Origin: Bacillota bacterium
Lineage (GTDB): Bacteria; Bacillota; Clostridia; Peptostreptococcales; Anaerovoracaceae
Reading direction: 5' to 3'
DNA: 5,853 bases
Assembly (NCBI GenBank): GCA_016284485.1
Contig: JAEEOX010000089.1
Span: forward strand, 1 to 5,853
The notes under the pieces are model-generated. The model saw only the letters and a program-made list of their open reading frames with translations, was not told the DNA's origin and searched no databases. This document shows positions 1 through 5,853 of this stretch, one piece after another (the stretch's first letter is position 1; each line of letters opens with the position of its first letter). The translations under genes and the position numbers were made by a program.

Positions 1-1063
1 TGGGAACATAGATCCCGGTCTCCTCGAAGTACTTGTCTCTCTCGCGGGCAACATCCATTACCGCAGAGGCCTGGCCTCTGCCTATGCCCTTTTGCTCACG
101 GGTGATACAGATGGATCCTCCGCCGATACCGATCTTCACGAAGTCAGCTCCCGCGTCGGCCAGATATCTGAAGCCCTCGCCGTCCACAACGTTGCCTGCT
201 CCGATCTTGACGGAATCGCCGTAGCGGTCTCTCACCCACTTGATGGTGTCGCCCTGCCACTGTGAATATCCTTCTGAGGAATCCAGGCAGAGCACATCTG
301 CTCCGGCCTCCACCAGGGCGGGGATCCTCTCCTCGAAGTCCCTGGTGTTCACACCGGCTCCCACGATGAATCTCTTCTGGTCATCCAGAAGTTCGTCGGG
401 ATTGGACTTGTGAGAATCGTAGTCTTTGCGGAATACGAAGCTCTTGAGCCTCTGATCCTTGTCAACTATGGGAAGAGCATTGAGCTTGTGATCCCAGATT
501 ATGTCATTGGCCTCGCTCAGTGAGATGCCGTCCTCTCCGGTTATGAGTTTCTCGAATGGTGTCATGAACTCGTAGATCTTGGTGTTCACGTCCATGCGGG
601 AGACTCTGTAGTCCCTGGATGTGACCAGTCCCACCATGCGTCCCTGGGCGGTTCCGTCCTCGGTAATTGCGATGGTGGAGTGACCGTACTTCTCCTTGAG
701 CTCCAGCACATCCTTCAGGGTCTGGTCCGGCTTCAGGTTGGAGTCGGAGGTAACGAAACCTGCCTTGGTCTCCTTGACCGCCCTGACCATCCTTGCCTGG
801 TTCTCCACGGACTGTGATCCGAAGATGAAGGAGATGCCGCCCTCCTTGGAGAGTGCCACGGCCATCTTGTCATCGGATACGGCCTGCATGATGGCCGACA
901 CCAGCGGGATGTTCATGGTAAGAGACGGTTCCTCGCCTTTTTTGAACTTCACCACGGGTGTTTTGAGGGAGACGTTCTCTACCCTGCAGTTGGTGTCAGA
1001 GTATCCCGGCACCAGAAGATATTCGTTAAAAGTTCTTGACGGTTCATCGAAATAAAAAGCCAT
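1..1063 (-). CDS. guaB: IMP dehydrogenase, N-terminal 354 residues (3' end cut by the window edge)
   Basis: Cytoplasmic enzyme that oxidises IMP to XMP with NAD+, the committed step to guanine nucleotides. I translated it by hand from the ATG at 1063; the frame stays open to the left edge, so the C-terminal part (flap, second half of the barrel) is missing. Visible parts: the barrel start, with IPLVSAIMQ at about 52-60 and EGGISFIFGSQS at 74-85; a CBS-pair subdomain at roughly 100-225; then the barrel again, with NAD-site Arg241, Asp261 and Trp269, and the catalytic loop GIGGGSICITREQKG with Cys319 and Arg322. The usual bacterial loop reads GIGPGSICTTR, so this is a variant form; length, numbering and loop match the Tritrichomonas foetus enzyme as I recall it. 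The start is fixed by an overlapping AGGAGGAG ribosome site 8 bases after the fbp stop. Identity is very sure. Confidence 0.97.
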   Translation of the reverse strand, partial: MAFYFDEPSRTFNEYLLVPGYSDTNCRVENVSLKTPVVKFKKGEEPSLTMNIPLVSAIMQAVSDDKMAVALSKEGGISFIFGSQSVENQARMVRAVKETKAGFVTSDSNLKPDQTLKDVLELKEKYGHSTIAITEDGTAQGRMVGLVTSRDYRVSRMDVNTKIYEFMTPFEKLITGEDGISLSEANDIIWDHKLNALPIVDKDQRLKSFVFRKDYDSHKSNPDELLDDQKRFIVGAGVNTRDFEERIPALVEAGADVLCLDSSEGYSQWQGDTIKWVRDRYGDSVKIGAGNVVDGEGFRYLADAGADFVKIGIGGGSICITREQKGIGRGQASAVMDVARERDKYFEETGIYVP

Positions 1064-1065
1064 TT

Positions 1066-1073
1066 CTCCTCCT
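1066..1073 (-). promoter_or_regulatory. Ribosome binding site of guaB, overlapping the fbp stop codon
   Basis: The minus strand reads TAGGAGGAGAAATG. The TAG stop of fbp (1072-1074) supplies the first bases of an AGGAGGAG Shine-Dalgarno sequence, which sits directly before the guaB ATG. A ribosome finishing fbp therefore stops on the initiation site of guaB, which suggests coupled translation. It also fixes the guaB start and leaves no room for a separate leader or promoter between the genes. Confidence 0.85.
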
Positions 1074-3021
1074 ATGCTTCTTCCTTTATAAGACCTTCCT
1101 TGAAAGCTCTGATGAGTTCCATCAGATCGTTTACCTGTTCCACCAGTCCCCTGCCGGAATCCGTGTCCATGATCACCTTCCTCTCAGGAAGTGTATAGAC
1201 GATCTTCATGGTGGGTGAGGTGAACTCCTGCGTGCCGTCCGGATTGATGGGCTTGTAGGGCTTGTGCTCCGCAAGCATCATTCCTCTGGAATTGTATATC
1301 AAGGTATATCCGGCGATACCGGTATCCTTCTGATAAGCCTTTGAGATGCCGCCGTCGATGACGTAGATCAGGCCGCCTCCCTTGATGGGAGATTCGCCGT
1401 TCTTGATCTTGACGGGCACGTGTCCGTTGAGGATTCTGGCAGTGCTGGGATCCAGGTTGAATTCTCTCAGGATCTTCTCCGCCAGCCATCTCTCGTTGTT
1501 GAGCTTGTAGTAGGGCCTTGCAGGCTCCTTGTGAGTGGCCTTGTCCGCTATGAACAGTCTCTCGAAGGTGGTCATCTTTTCCTTGCCGAAAAGCGGTGAG
1601 TCGGGACCCAGCCACAGATACCACATCAGGTCTCCCGAAAGTCCGTTTTCCTCGGACCTGTCAGGTGAGAAATATGCCTTTCTCATCTGGTCGTCCAGAT
1701 AGTCCAGAAGCCGCTTGCCGCTGAATTTCTTGCCCCTGAGCTCAACCTCCGCGAACTCTCCGTCCTCTGTGATGGGGATGCATCCATGGAACAAAAGATT
1801 GCCGTTGGCCACCGAGTACATCGCACCGTGGCTGTACAGGAACCTGATATGCTTCTGCAGCTTCTCGGAGTTCACGATGGATGCCTCCAGGGCGTTCATG
1901 ACCTCTTCCTCTTCAGGGCTCAGTGCGTATGGATCCGCCGGATCTAGGGTGGGCAGGTTGGTGTCGATCAGAGGCCATTCCTTGCCCTCCACCACGACGG
2001 TGCCCTTCTTAAGATCGATCTTGTCCAGAAGAAGTCTCTTTTCCAGCTTATATTCCGGATGGGACTTGATCCTCTGGCCCTCGATCTTGAACTGCATGAT
2101 CGCGATGGCCTTGTGCATCTTGGCCGCCAGAGCGTCGTCTATTTCGTCGTAGATGTTCCTGTCAAGGACGTGGGGCCAGAATTTTTTGCACTCGTCGCCG
2201 GCGTAGACCTTTTCCGCAAAAGATGCCAGTGGTCTCAGGTTGATGCCGTAGCCTATCTCCAGCATGTCGAAATTGTTGTAGCTGATGTTCATGCGGAGCA
2301 AGTTTGCTATGCAGGCCCAGTTGCCTGTGGCTGCTCCCATCCATACCACATCGTGGTTGCCCCACTGGAAGTCCACATCGTGGAAGTCCATGAGGAAATC
2401 CATGATCCTGTCGGGATGGGGTCCTCTGTCGAAGATGTCTCCGATGATATGGAGCTGGTCTATGGCGATCCTCCAGATGCTCTCGGCAAGCTCTGTTATG
2501 AAGTCCTCGGCCAGTCCCATCTCGATCACGGAATTGATGATCTCAGAATAGTAATGCTGGCGGTTCTCCACGTCGTCGGCATGCAGAAGCTCGTCTATGG
2601 CGTAACCCCAGTATTTGGGCAGCCTGCGCCTCACTCTGGAACGGCTGTACTTGGAAGATACTATCTTGAGTATCTCGATCATCCTGTAGATGGATGTGGA
2701 ACACCAGCCGTCAAAGTCCTCGGCGGACGCCTTCTGTCTGGCCAGTTCGTGGGGAGCGTCGTATATGAGAGATGCCAGTTGGTTCCTGTCCTCCTCGGTC
2801 AGGATGCGGTCGAATCTCTCGTCGATCCTCCGCTTGATGGTACCGGACCCGGACTTGAGCATGTGAATGAACGCTCCGTCCTCTCCGTGAAGGTCCGACA
2901 GGAAGTATTCCGTTCCCTTGGGAAGAGCCAGGATGGCTCTCAGATTGATCAGTTCGGCCTTGGCCGCTTTCTGGTTAGGATACTCCTTCGCCAGTCTTGT
3001 AAGATATTTCAGATCAGCCAC
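1072..3021 (-). CDS. fbp: Fructose-1,6-bisphosphatase, class III
   Basis: Hydrolyses fructose-1,6-bisphosphate to fructose-6-phosphate in the cytoplasm, the key gluconeogenic step. At 649 residues it has the usual length of the Firmicutes class III family (PF06874; the Bacillus enzyme is about 670), unrelated in sequence to class I and II enzymes. Calcineurin-like metal-site motifs are visible: SDLHGE at 42-47, GDIFDRG at 194-200, GNHD at 221-224, and later histidines in LYSHGA (395-400), FHG (411-413) and NGHVPV (532-537). These should hold the two divalent metals. The start is GTG at 3021, 5 bases after a GGAGG; the ATG and TTG close to it are in another frame that stops at once. It lies 17 bases after murA and 8 bases before guaB. 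In Bacillus this class is inhibited by AMP, and phosphoenolpyruvate overcomes the inhibition; whether that holds here is unknown. Confidence 0.97.
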   Translation of the reverse strand: MADLKYLTRLAKEYPNQKAAKAELINLRAILALPKGTEYFLSDLHGEDGAFIHMLKSGSGTIKRRIDERFDRILTEEDRNQLASLIYDAPHELARQKASAEDFDGWCSTSIYRMIEILKIVSSKYSRSRVRRRLPKYWGYAIDELLHADDVENRQHYYSEIINSVIEMGLAEDFITELAESIWRIAIDQLHIIGDIFDRGPHPDRIMDFLMDFHDVDFQWGNHDVVWMGAATGNWACIANLLRMNISYNNFDMLEIGYGINLRPLASFAEKVYAGDECKKFWPHVLDRNIYDEIDDALAAKMHKAIAIMQFKIEGQRIKSHPEYKLEKRLLLDKIDLKKGTVVVEGKEWPLIDTNLPTLDPADPYALSPEEEEVMNALEASIVNSEKLQKHIRFLYSHGAMYSVANGNLLFHGCIPITEDGEFAEVELRGKKFSGKRLLDYLDDQMRKAYFSPDRSEENGLSGDLMWYLWLGPDSPLFGKEKMTTFERLFIADKATHKEPARPYYKLNNERWLAEKILREFNLDPSTARILNGHVPVKIKNGESPIKGGGLIYVIDGGISKAYQKDTGIAGYTLIYNSRGMMLAEHKPYKPINPDGTQEFTSPTMKIVYTLPERKVIMDTDSGRGLVEQVNDLMELIRAFKEGLIKEEA

Positions 3022-3026
3022 AACAT

Positions 3027-3031
3027 CCTCC
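3027..3031 (-). promoter_or_regulatory. Ribosome binding site that decides the GTG start of fbp
   Basis: The minus strand reads GGAGG, then ATGTT, then GTG. The spacing of 5 bases supports the GTG at 3021. The overlapping ATG (3024-3026) and TTG (3021-3023) share a different frame that reaches TGA within five codons, so they cannot start fbp. No in-frame ATG is available just upstream. Confidence 0.8.
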
Positions 3032-3038
3032 GTATATT

Positions 3039-4316
3039 CTATGACTCCACTTTAGAAATGTCTGCTCCAAGTCCCCTCATCTTTTCGATGAAGTTCTCGT
3101 AGCCGCGCTCTATGTGATAGATCTCTGAGATCTCTGTCTGGCCCTCGGCAACGAGTCCGGCCAGCACCATGGCTGCTCCGGCTCTCAGGTCGGTGGCCAT
3201 GACCTCACATCCTCTCAGCCTGGAATTGCCCTTCACGAAAGCTCTGCTTCCGGCGGTCTCGATGGATGCGCCCATCTTATTCAGTTGTGCCACGTGCATG
3301 AAACGGCTCTCGAACACGGTCTCTATCACCGTGCTGTTGCCGTTGCACACCGTGAGGAAAGCCATGAAGGGGCTCTGCATGTCCGTGGGGAATCCGGGAT
3401 AGGGAAGTGTCTTGATGTCAGTGGATACAAGCGGTCCCTGATCACCCATGACCTCCAGATAGTCATCCCCCTCCTCGATCCTGACGCCGCACTCTCTCAG
3501 TTTGGCGATGATGGGTTTGACGTGGTCGGGAAGCACGTTGGTTATGGTCACGTGGCCTTTGGTGATGGCCGCCGCCAGCATGAATGTGCCTGCCTCGATC
3601 CTGTCAGGGATCACGGTATGTTTCACCGCGTGGAGGGACTTGACTCCCTCGATCCTGATGGTATCGGTTCCCGCGCCCTTGATCTTGGCCCCCATCTTGT
3701 TGAGGAAGTTGGCAAGGTCGACGATCTCCGGTTCCTCCGCAGCGTTCTCGATGTATGTGGTTCCCAGTGCCAGCACCGCCGCCATCATGATGTTCTCGGT
3801 GGCGCCTACAGACGGGAAGTCCAGGTATATCCTGTCTCCGATCAGACCCTTGGGACCTGCTGCAGCCTCAACGTATGAAAAGGCTCCGTCCTCATGCATG
3901 ATTATGTCCGCGCCAAGAGCCCTGAAGCCCTTGAGATGAAGGTCGATGGGTCTGGCGCCGATGCTGCATCCGCCCGGAAGAGGTATCCTGGCCACTCCCT
4001 CTCTTCCGAGAAGGGGTCCCATTACCAGGAAGGATGCTCTCATCTTGCTGACGAGATTGAAGGGTGCCTCCGTGGTCTTGATCTGCCTGCTTGAGATGCT
4101 GAACTCGCCGGGTGCCGTCACATCGATGGACGCGCCCAGAGATTCCAGGATCTCCATCATTACCTGAACGTCCTTCAGATCGGGTACCGATCTGATAACG
4201 CACTCCTCAGGGTTGAGGAGCGTAGCCGCCATAAGGGGGAGCACAGCGTTTTTTGCGCCTGAGATCTCCACTTCTCCTCTGAGCGGCACAGATTTTTTTA
4301 CAATATACTTAGCCAT
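3039..4316 (-). CDS. murA: UDP-N-acetylglucosamine 1-carboxyvinyltransferase
   Basis: Transfers enolpyruvate from phosphoenolpyruvate to UDP-GlcNAc, the first committed step of peptidoglycan synthesis, in the cytoplasm. The 425-residue length is normal and the protein looks complete. Family landmarks seen: SGAKNA at 19-24 with substrate-binding Lys22 and Asn23; KMRASFLVMGPLL at 91-103; the mobile loop LPGGCSIGARPIDLH with Cys117, equivalent to Cys115 of E. coli; GATENIMMAA at 171-180; PYPGFPTDMQ with general-base Asp312; DLRAGAA at 376-382; and HIERGYE at 401-407. The cysteine in the loop predicts sensitivity to fosfomycin at the target level, since Asp there gives resistance. ATG at 4316 has an AGGAG six bases upstream. 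Firmicutes often carry two paralogues (murA and murZ/murAB); I cannot tell from this window which copy this is. Confidence 0.97.
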   Translation of the reverse strand: MAKYIVKKSVPLRGEVEISGAKNAVLPLMAATLLNPEECVIRSVPDLKDVQVMMEILESLGASIDVTAPGEFSISSRQIKTTEAPFNLVSKMRASFLVMGPLLGREGVARIPLPGGCSIGARPIDLHLKGFRALGADIIMHEDGAFSYVEAAAGPKGLIGDRIYLDFPSVGATENIMMAAVLALGTTYIENAAEEPEIVDLANFLNKMGAKIKGAGTDTIRIEGVKSLHAVKHTVIPDRIEAGTFMLAAAITKGHVTITNVLPDHVKPIIAKLRECGVRIEEGDDYLEVMGDQGPLVSTDIKTLPYPGFPTDMQSPFMAFLTVCNGNSTVIETVFESRFMHVAQLNKMGASIETAGSRAFVKGNSRLRGCEVMATDLRAGAAMVLAGLVAEGQTEISEIYHIERGYENFIEKMRGLGADISKVES

Positions 4317-4322
4317 AAAAAA

Positions 4323-4327
4323 CTCCT
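4323..4327 (-). promoter_or_regulatory. Ribosome binding site of murA
   Basis: AGGAG followed by six T residues and the ATG at 4316, in the 27-base gap after the small membrane protein gene. This is the largest gap in the window. Its sequence shows no hairpin and no clear promoter elements, so murA probably depends on transcription from upstream. Confidence 0.7.
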
Positions 4328-4343
4328 GAAGTCTGTTTATGTT

Positions 4344-4712
4344 CTACTTTGTCTCTTTTTTTGCTTTAGCTTCCTTCTTGGCACCGGCAGCTCCGGTGGC
4401 CTTGGCGACGCCGATGATGCTGGTGGCTGCTCCCACCAGGCTGCTCAGATTCTTGATCGTATTCTTGTTGGCCTTGAGGTTGCTGGCTATTGCGGATACA
4501 GAATCACCCATGCCGGTGATTATGCCGTCTGCCCTGCCGGTCTCCTTTGCCGCAAAAGCACTGACCTGCTTGGCGTCATCCAGCACATCGTTCACCTTCC
4601 TGATGGTCGGGAAAAGCTTGGCGATCAGTATCGCAAGCAGGATGAGCACTATGGTGGCTGCGATGATGAGGATGGCGATCAAAAGTGTCTGCAGTGAAAT
4701 GGTTACATTCAT
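4344..4712 (-). CDS. Small single-span membrane protein of unknown function (DUF948-like in layout)
   Basis: 122 residues, complete, not assignable to a characterised family. Residues 1-8 carry no charge, followed by a long hydrophobic segment at about 9-34 rich in Ile, Leu and Ala. The first basic residues (Lys32, Arg38, Lys39) lie just after it, so by the positive-inside rule the N-terminus is outside and the rest is cytoplasmic. LFPTIRKVNDVLDDA at 33-47 begins an amphipathic, probably helical stretch to about residue 100, rich in Ala, Ser and Gly. The tail from about 105 is an Ala/Lys/Glu low-complexity segment ending AKAKKETK. This arrangement resembles DUF948-type proteins (such as Bacillus YtxG), but that is a resemblance of layout, not a proven homology. 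Its ATG overlaps the TGA of the methyltransferase gene (ATGA) and has a perfect AGGAGG seven bases upstream, so the start is firm. Its role is unknown. Confidence 0.85.
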   Translation of the reverse strand: MNVTISLQTLLIAILIIAATIVLILLAILIAKLFPTIRKVNDVLDDAKQVSAFAAKETGRADGIITGMGDSVSAIASNLKANKNTIKNLSSLVGAATSIIGVAKATGAAGAKKEAKAKKETK

Positions 4713-5461
4713 TGGTATGCCTCCTGTAATTCCTCAGTGTAGTTACCGTTGTTATCATGAACAGCGAGCTCCGGGAGGACCGAAAGGTCCGAGCCGCCGT
4801 TTTTTATCATATGTACCAGCAGGATGTTGGCGGGTTCTCCCCTTCTGGGGACCACCTGCCTTATGGTCTTGGGCTCCAGAGAGTACTTCCTGGCCACCTG
4901 GACTATGTCGCAGAGTCTGGATGGTCTGTGGACCATGAAGAGTTCTCCCTTGTCCCTGAGGAGTTCCCAGGAACATCTCATGAAGTCCTCCAGCCCCGCC
5001 GTAGTCTCGTGCCTCGATATCAGCCTTGCGGGATTGTCCGGCTTGATCCCCACTCCGCTTACGAAGTAGGGGGGATTGCAGGTCACGATGTCGAAGCTTC
5101 CTTTGAGATCCGGTCTTTCCTCCGTGAAACTCTTGACGTCCGCCACCGCGAACCTCAGCCTGTCCCGGAGTCCGTTGAGTTCAGCGGATCTCAGTGCCCT
5201 GTCTATGGAATTCTCCTGGATGTCTATACCGAATATGAATTCCGCAGAGAGCTTGTGGCACAGTATGAGAGGGATTATGCCTGAACCCGTCCCAAGGTCC
5301 ATGACCCTGGTGGAAGCTCCCGGCTTTCTGGCCAGTCCCGCACAAAAGTCCGCCAGAAGCACTGAGTCCACTCCATAGCAGAACTCGCCGGGATCCTGAA
5401 TGATCCCGATGCCGCTGAACCCGGTCTGATCCACTCTCTCGTTTTGCTTTAATTCAGTCAT
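4709..5461 (-). CDS. TrmN6/YabB-like tRNA1(Val) adenine-37 N6-methyltransferase
   Basis: A 250-residue class I S-adenosylmethionine-dependent methyltransferase of the YfiC/TrmN6 group (COG4123; YabB in Bacillus, which is similarly long). The N-terminal signature is present: NERVDQTGFSGIGIIQDP at 7-24, then FCYGVDSVLLADF at 27-39. SAM-binding motif I is VMDLGTGSGIIPL at 53-65, an acidic residue follows in FGIDIQ at 77-82, and the catalytic NPPY is at 129-132, typical of enzymes that methylate exocyclic amino groups. E. coli TrmN6 modifies A37 of tRNA-Val; the substrate of the Gram-positive members is less certain, so I give no symbol. ATG at 5461 follows the ricT-like stop by one base, with AGGA five bases upstream inside the preceding gene. 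The ricT-yabB neighbourhood is also known from Bacillus, where yabA lies between them. Confidence 0.9.
   Translation of the reverse strand: MTELKQNERVDQTGFSGIGIIQDPGEFCYGVDSVLLADFCAGLARKPGASTRVMDLGTGSGIIPLILCHKLSAEFIFGIDIQENSIDRALRSAELNGLRDRLRFAVADVKSFTEERPDLKGSFDIVTCNPPYFVSGVGIKPDNPARLISRHETTAGLEDFMRCSWELLRDKGELFMVHRPSRLCDIVQVARKYSLEPKTIRQVVPRRGEPANILLVHMIKNGGSDLSVLPELAVHDNNGNYTEELQEAYQ
4720..4725 (-). promoter_or_regulatory. Ribosome binding site of the membrane protein gene, inside the methyltransferase gene
   Basis: AGGAGG, seven bases before the ATG at 4712, lies within the last codons of the upstream methyltransferase gene. The start and the upstream stop share bases as ATGA. The strong site and the overlap together suggest translational coupling, and they make this the true start of the small gene. 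Confidence 0.85.
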
Positions 5462-5462
5462 A

Positions 5463-5853
5463 TCAATCCTGGATGATCTTTTCCAGTTCCTTCAGTTCTT
5501 CGGCGTCCACGCCCTTGAAGATGTCGTCCTGTCTCTTCTTGAAGCGCTTGTTGATCCTTCTGATCTCGTCTTTTGTGAAGGTATATATGTCGGCGCTCAG
5601 CTTCTCGCCGGGTTCATCGCTGTCGTTTTTCGGATCGTCTATATACAATCTTACCTTGACCTTGCCTTCCAGCACCGTGGTATCCACCACCTTGCCCAGT
5701 CCGTCGGGAGTCCTCACCTGTTCGCCCACTTCCGGCATGTTTCTCCTCAGGTCAGTATAGACGTCGTTCTCGAATTTGAGGCAGCACATGAGCCTGCCGC
5801 AGATGCCGGAGATCTTGGTGGGGCTCAGGCTCAGGTTCTGGACCTTGGCCATC
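5463..5853 (-). CDS. ricT: RicT/YaaT-like PSP1-domain protein, C-terminal 129 residues (5' end cut by the window edge)
   Basis: Only the C-terminal part is visible; the frame runs off the right edge, and the ATG at 5850-5852 is an internal methionine, not a start. The segment QNLSLSPTKISGICGRLMCCLKFE is the hallmark of the YaaT/RicT family, with a Cys-x4-Cys-Cys cluster (visible residues 18, 23, 24). In Bacillus subtilis RicT works with RicA and RicF in a complex carrying [4Fe-4S] clusters that assists RNase Y-dependent mRNA maturation; cysteines of this motif are thought to bind the cluster. After it comes a small beta-rich region (VGEQVRTPDGLGKVV, then LEGKVKVRLYI), then a charged tail with a basic patch near 98-107 and an acidic helix ending KELEKIIQD. 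Whether the Ric complex exists in this organism cannot be seen here. It ends one base before the methyltransferase start. Confidence 0.9.
   Translation of the reverse strand, partial: MAKVQNLSLSPTKISGICGRLMCCLKFENDVYTDLRRNMPEVGEQVRTPDGLGKVVDTTVLEGKVKVRLYIDDPKNDSDEPGEKLSADIYTFTKDEIRRINKRFKKRQDDIFKGVDAEELKELEKIIQD

Larger units (their letters stand above)
1..5853 (-). other. Putative six-gene co-directional transcription unit
   Basis: All genes lie on the minus strand with gaps of 1, -3, 27, 17 and 8 bases in transcription order. No hairpin followed by a T run occurs between genes, and no gap is long enough for a leader with a riboswitch. The promoter and the terminator must lie outside the window if this is one unit. 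Internal promoters inside coding sequence cannot be excluded by eye. The order is ricT-like, TrmN6-like methyltransferase, membrane protein, murA, fbp, guaB. Confidence 0.6.

Noticed and set aside
2059..3102. A 347-codon open frame on the plus strand opposite fbp, crossing into the end of murA
   Set aside because: The opposite strand carries an unmistakable full-length class III FBPase with metal-site motifs. The plus-strand product has no recognisable domain, and long antisense frames are common opposite GC-rich genes with strong codon bias.
3285..3939. Plus-strand open frames of 197 and 145 codons opposite murA
   Set aside because: They are mirror images of murA codons, resemble no known protein, overlap each other in different frames, and lie wholly inside a conserved gene.
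4317..4343. Possible promoter or terminator in the largest gap, before murA
   Set aside because: The 27 bases hold a ribosome site and a T stretch, but no inverted repeat and no paired -35/-10 elements. The T run lies between the ribosome site and the ATG and has no stem before it.
4339..4938. A 199-codon plus-strand frame with a hydrophobic N-terminus, resembling a membrane protein
   Set aside because: Its hydrophobic start is the antisense image of the Ala/Lys-rich tail and helix of the real small gene on the other strand, and it runs on into the methyltransferase gene. The minus-strand gene has the good ribosome site and the overlapping start.
5850..5852. ATG at the right edge as a start of a 129-residue protein
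   Set aside because: The methionine directly precedes the conserved QNLSLSPTKISG motif, which lies well inside RicT/YaaT proteins. The frame stays open to the edge, so this is an internal residue of a cut gene.
1..5853. Mobile elements, CRISPR, tRNA or rRNA genes, toxin-antitoxin or defence genes
   Set aside because: The window is almost fully covered by six conserved co-directional genes. I saw no direct repeats, terminal inverted repeats, transposase or integrase motifs, or structured RNA, and base use looks even across the genes.

Overview
The window reads as a compact stretch of a bacterial chromosome, most likely an anaerobic member of the Clostridia (Bacillota) with a moderately high GC content (mid-50s per cent by eye, not counted). 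The evidence is the class III fructose-1,6-bisphosphatase, the PSP1/RicT-type protein next to a YabB/TrmN6-like methyltransferase, the strong AGGAGG-type ribosome binding sites, and a typical Gram-positive MurA. I cannot name the genus.

All six genes lie on the minus strand, and almost every base is coding. In the direction of transcription (right to left) they are: the 3' part of a ricT/yaaT-like gene (cut by the right edge); a TrmN6/YabB-like tRNA adenine-N6 methyltransferase; a 122-residue single-span membrane protein of unknown function; murA (first step of peptidoglycan precursor synthesis); a class III fbp (gluconeogenesis) with a GTG start; and the first 354 residues of guaB (IMP dehydrogenase, cut by the left edge). 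Gene gaps are 1, -3 (an ATGA overlap), 27, 17 and 8 bases. I see no terminator, leader or divergent promoter, so a single transcription unit, partly translationally coupled, is the simplest reading.

The genes do not form one pathway. They are core functions: RNA processing and tRNA modification, cell wall entry, gluconeogenesis and guanine nucleotide synthesis. A loose metabolic link is that MurA consumes phosphoenolpyruvate while the Bacillus class III FBPase is relieved from AMP inhibition by the same compound, but that is inference.

I found no mobile element, CRISPR array, RNA gene or defence system, and no convincing undescribed system. The most notable observation is that the IMP dehydrogenase is of the unusual type known from the protist Tritrichomonas foetus, down to residue numbering (Arg241, Asp261, Trp269, Lys310, Cys319, Arg322). 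The second is the uncharacterised membrane protein tightly coupled to the methyltransferase and followed by murA.
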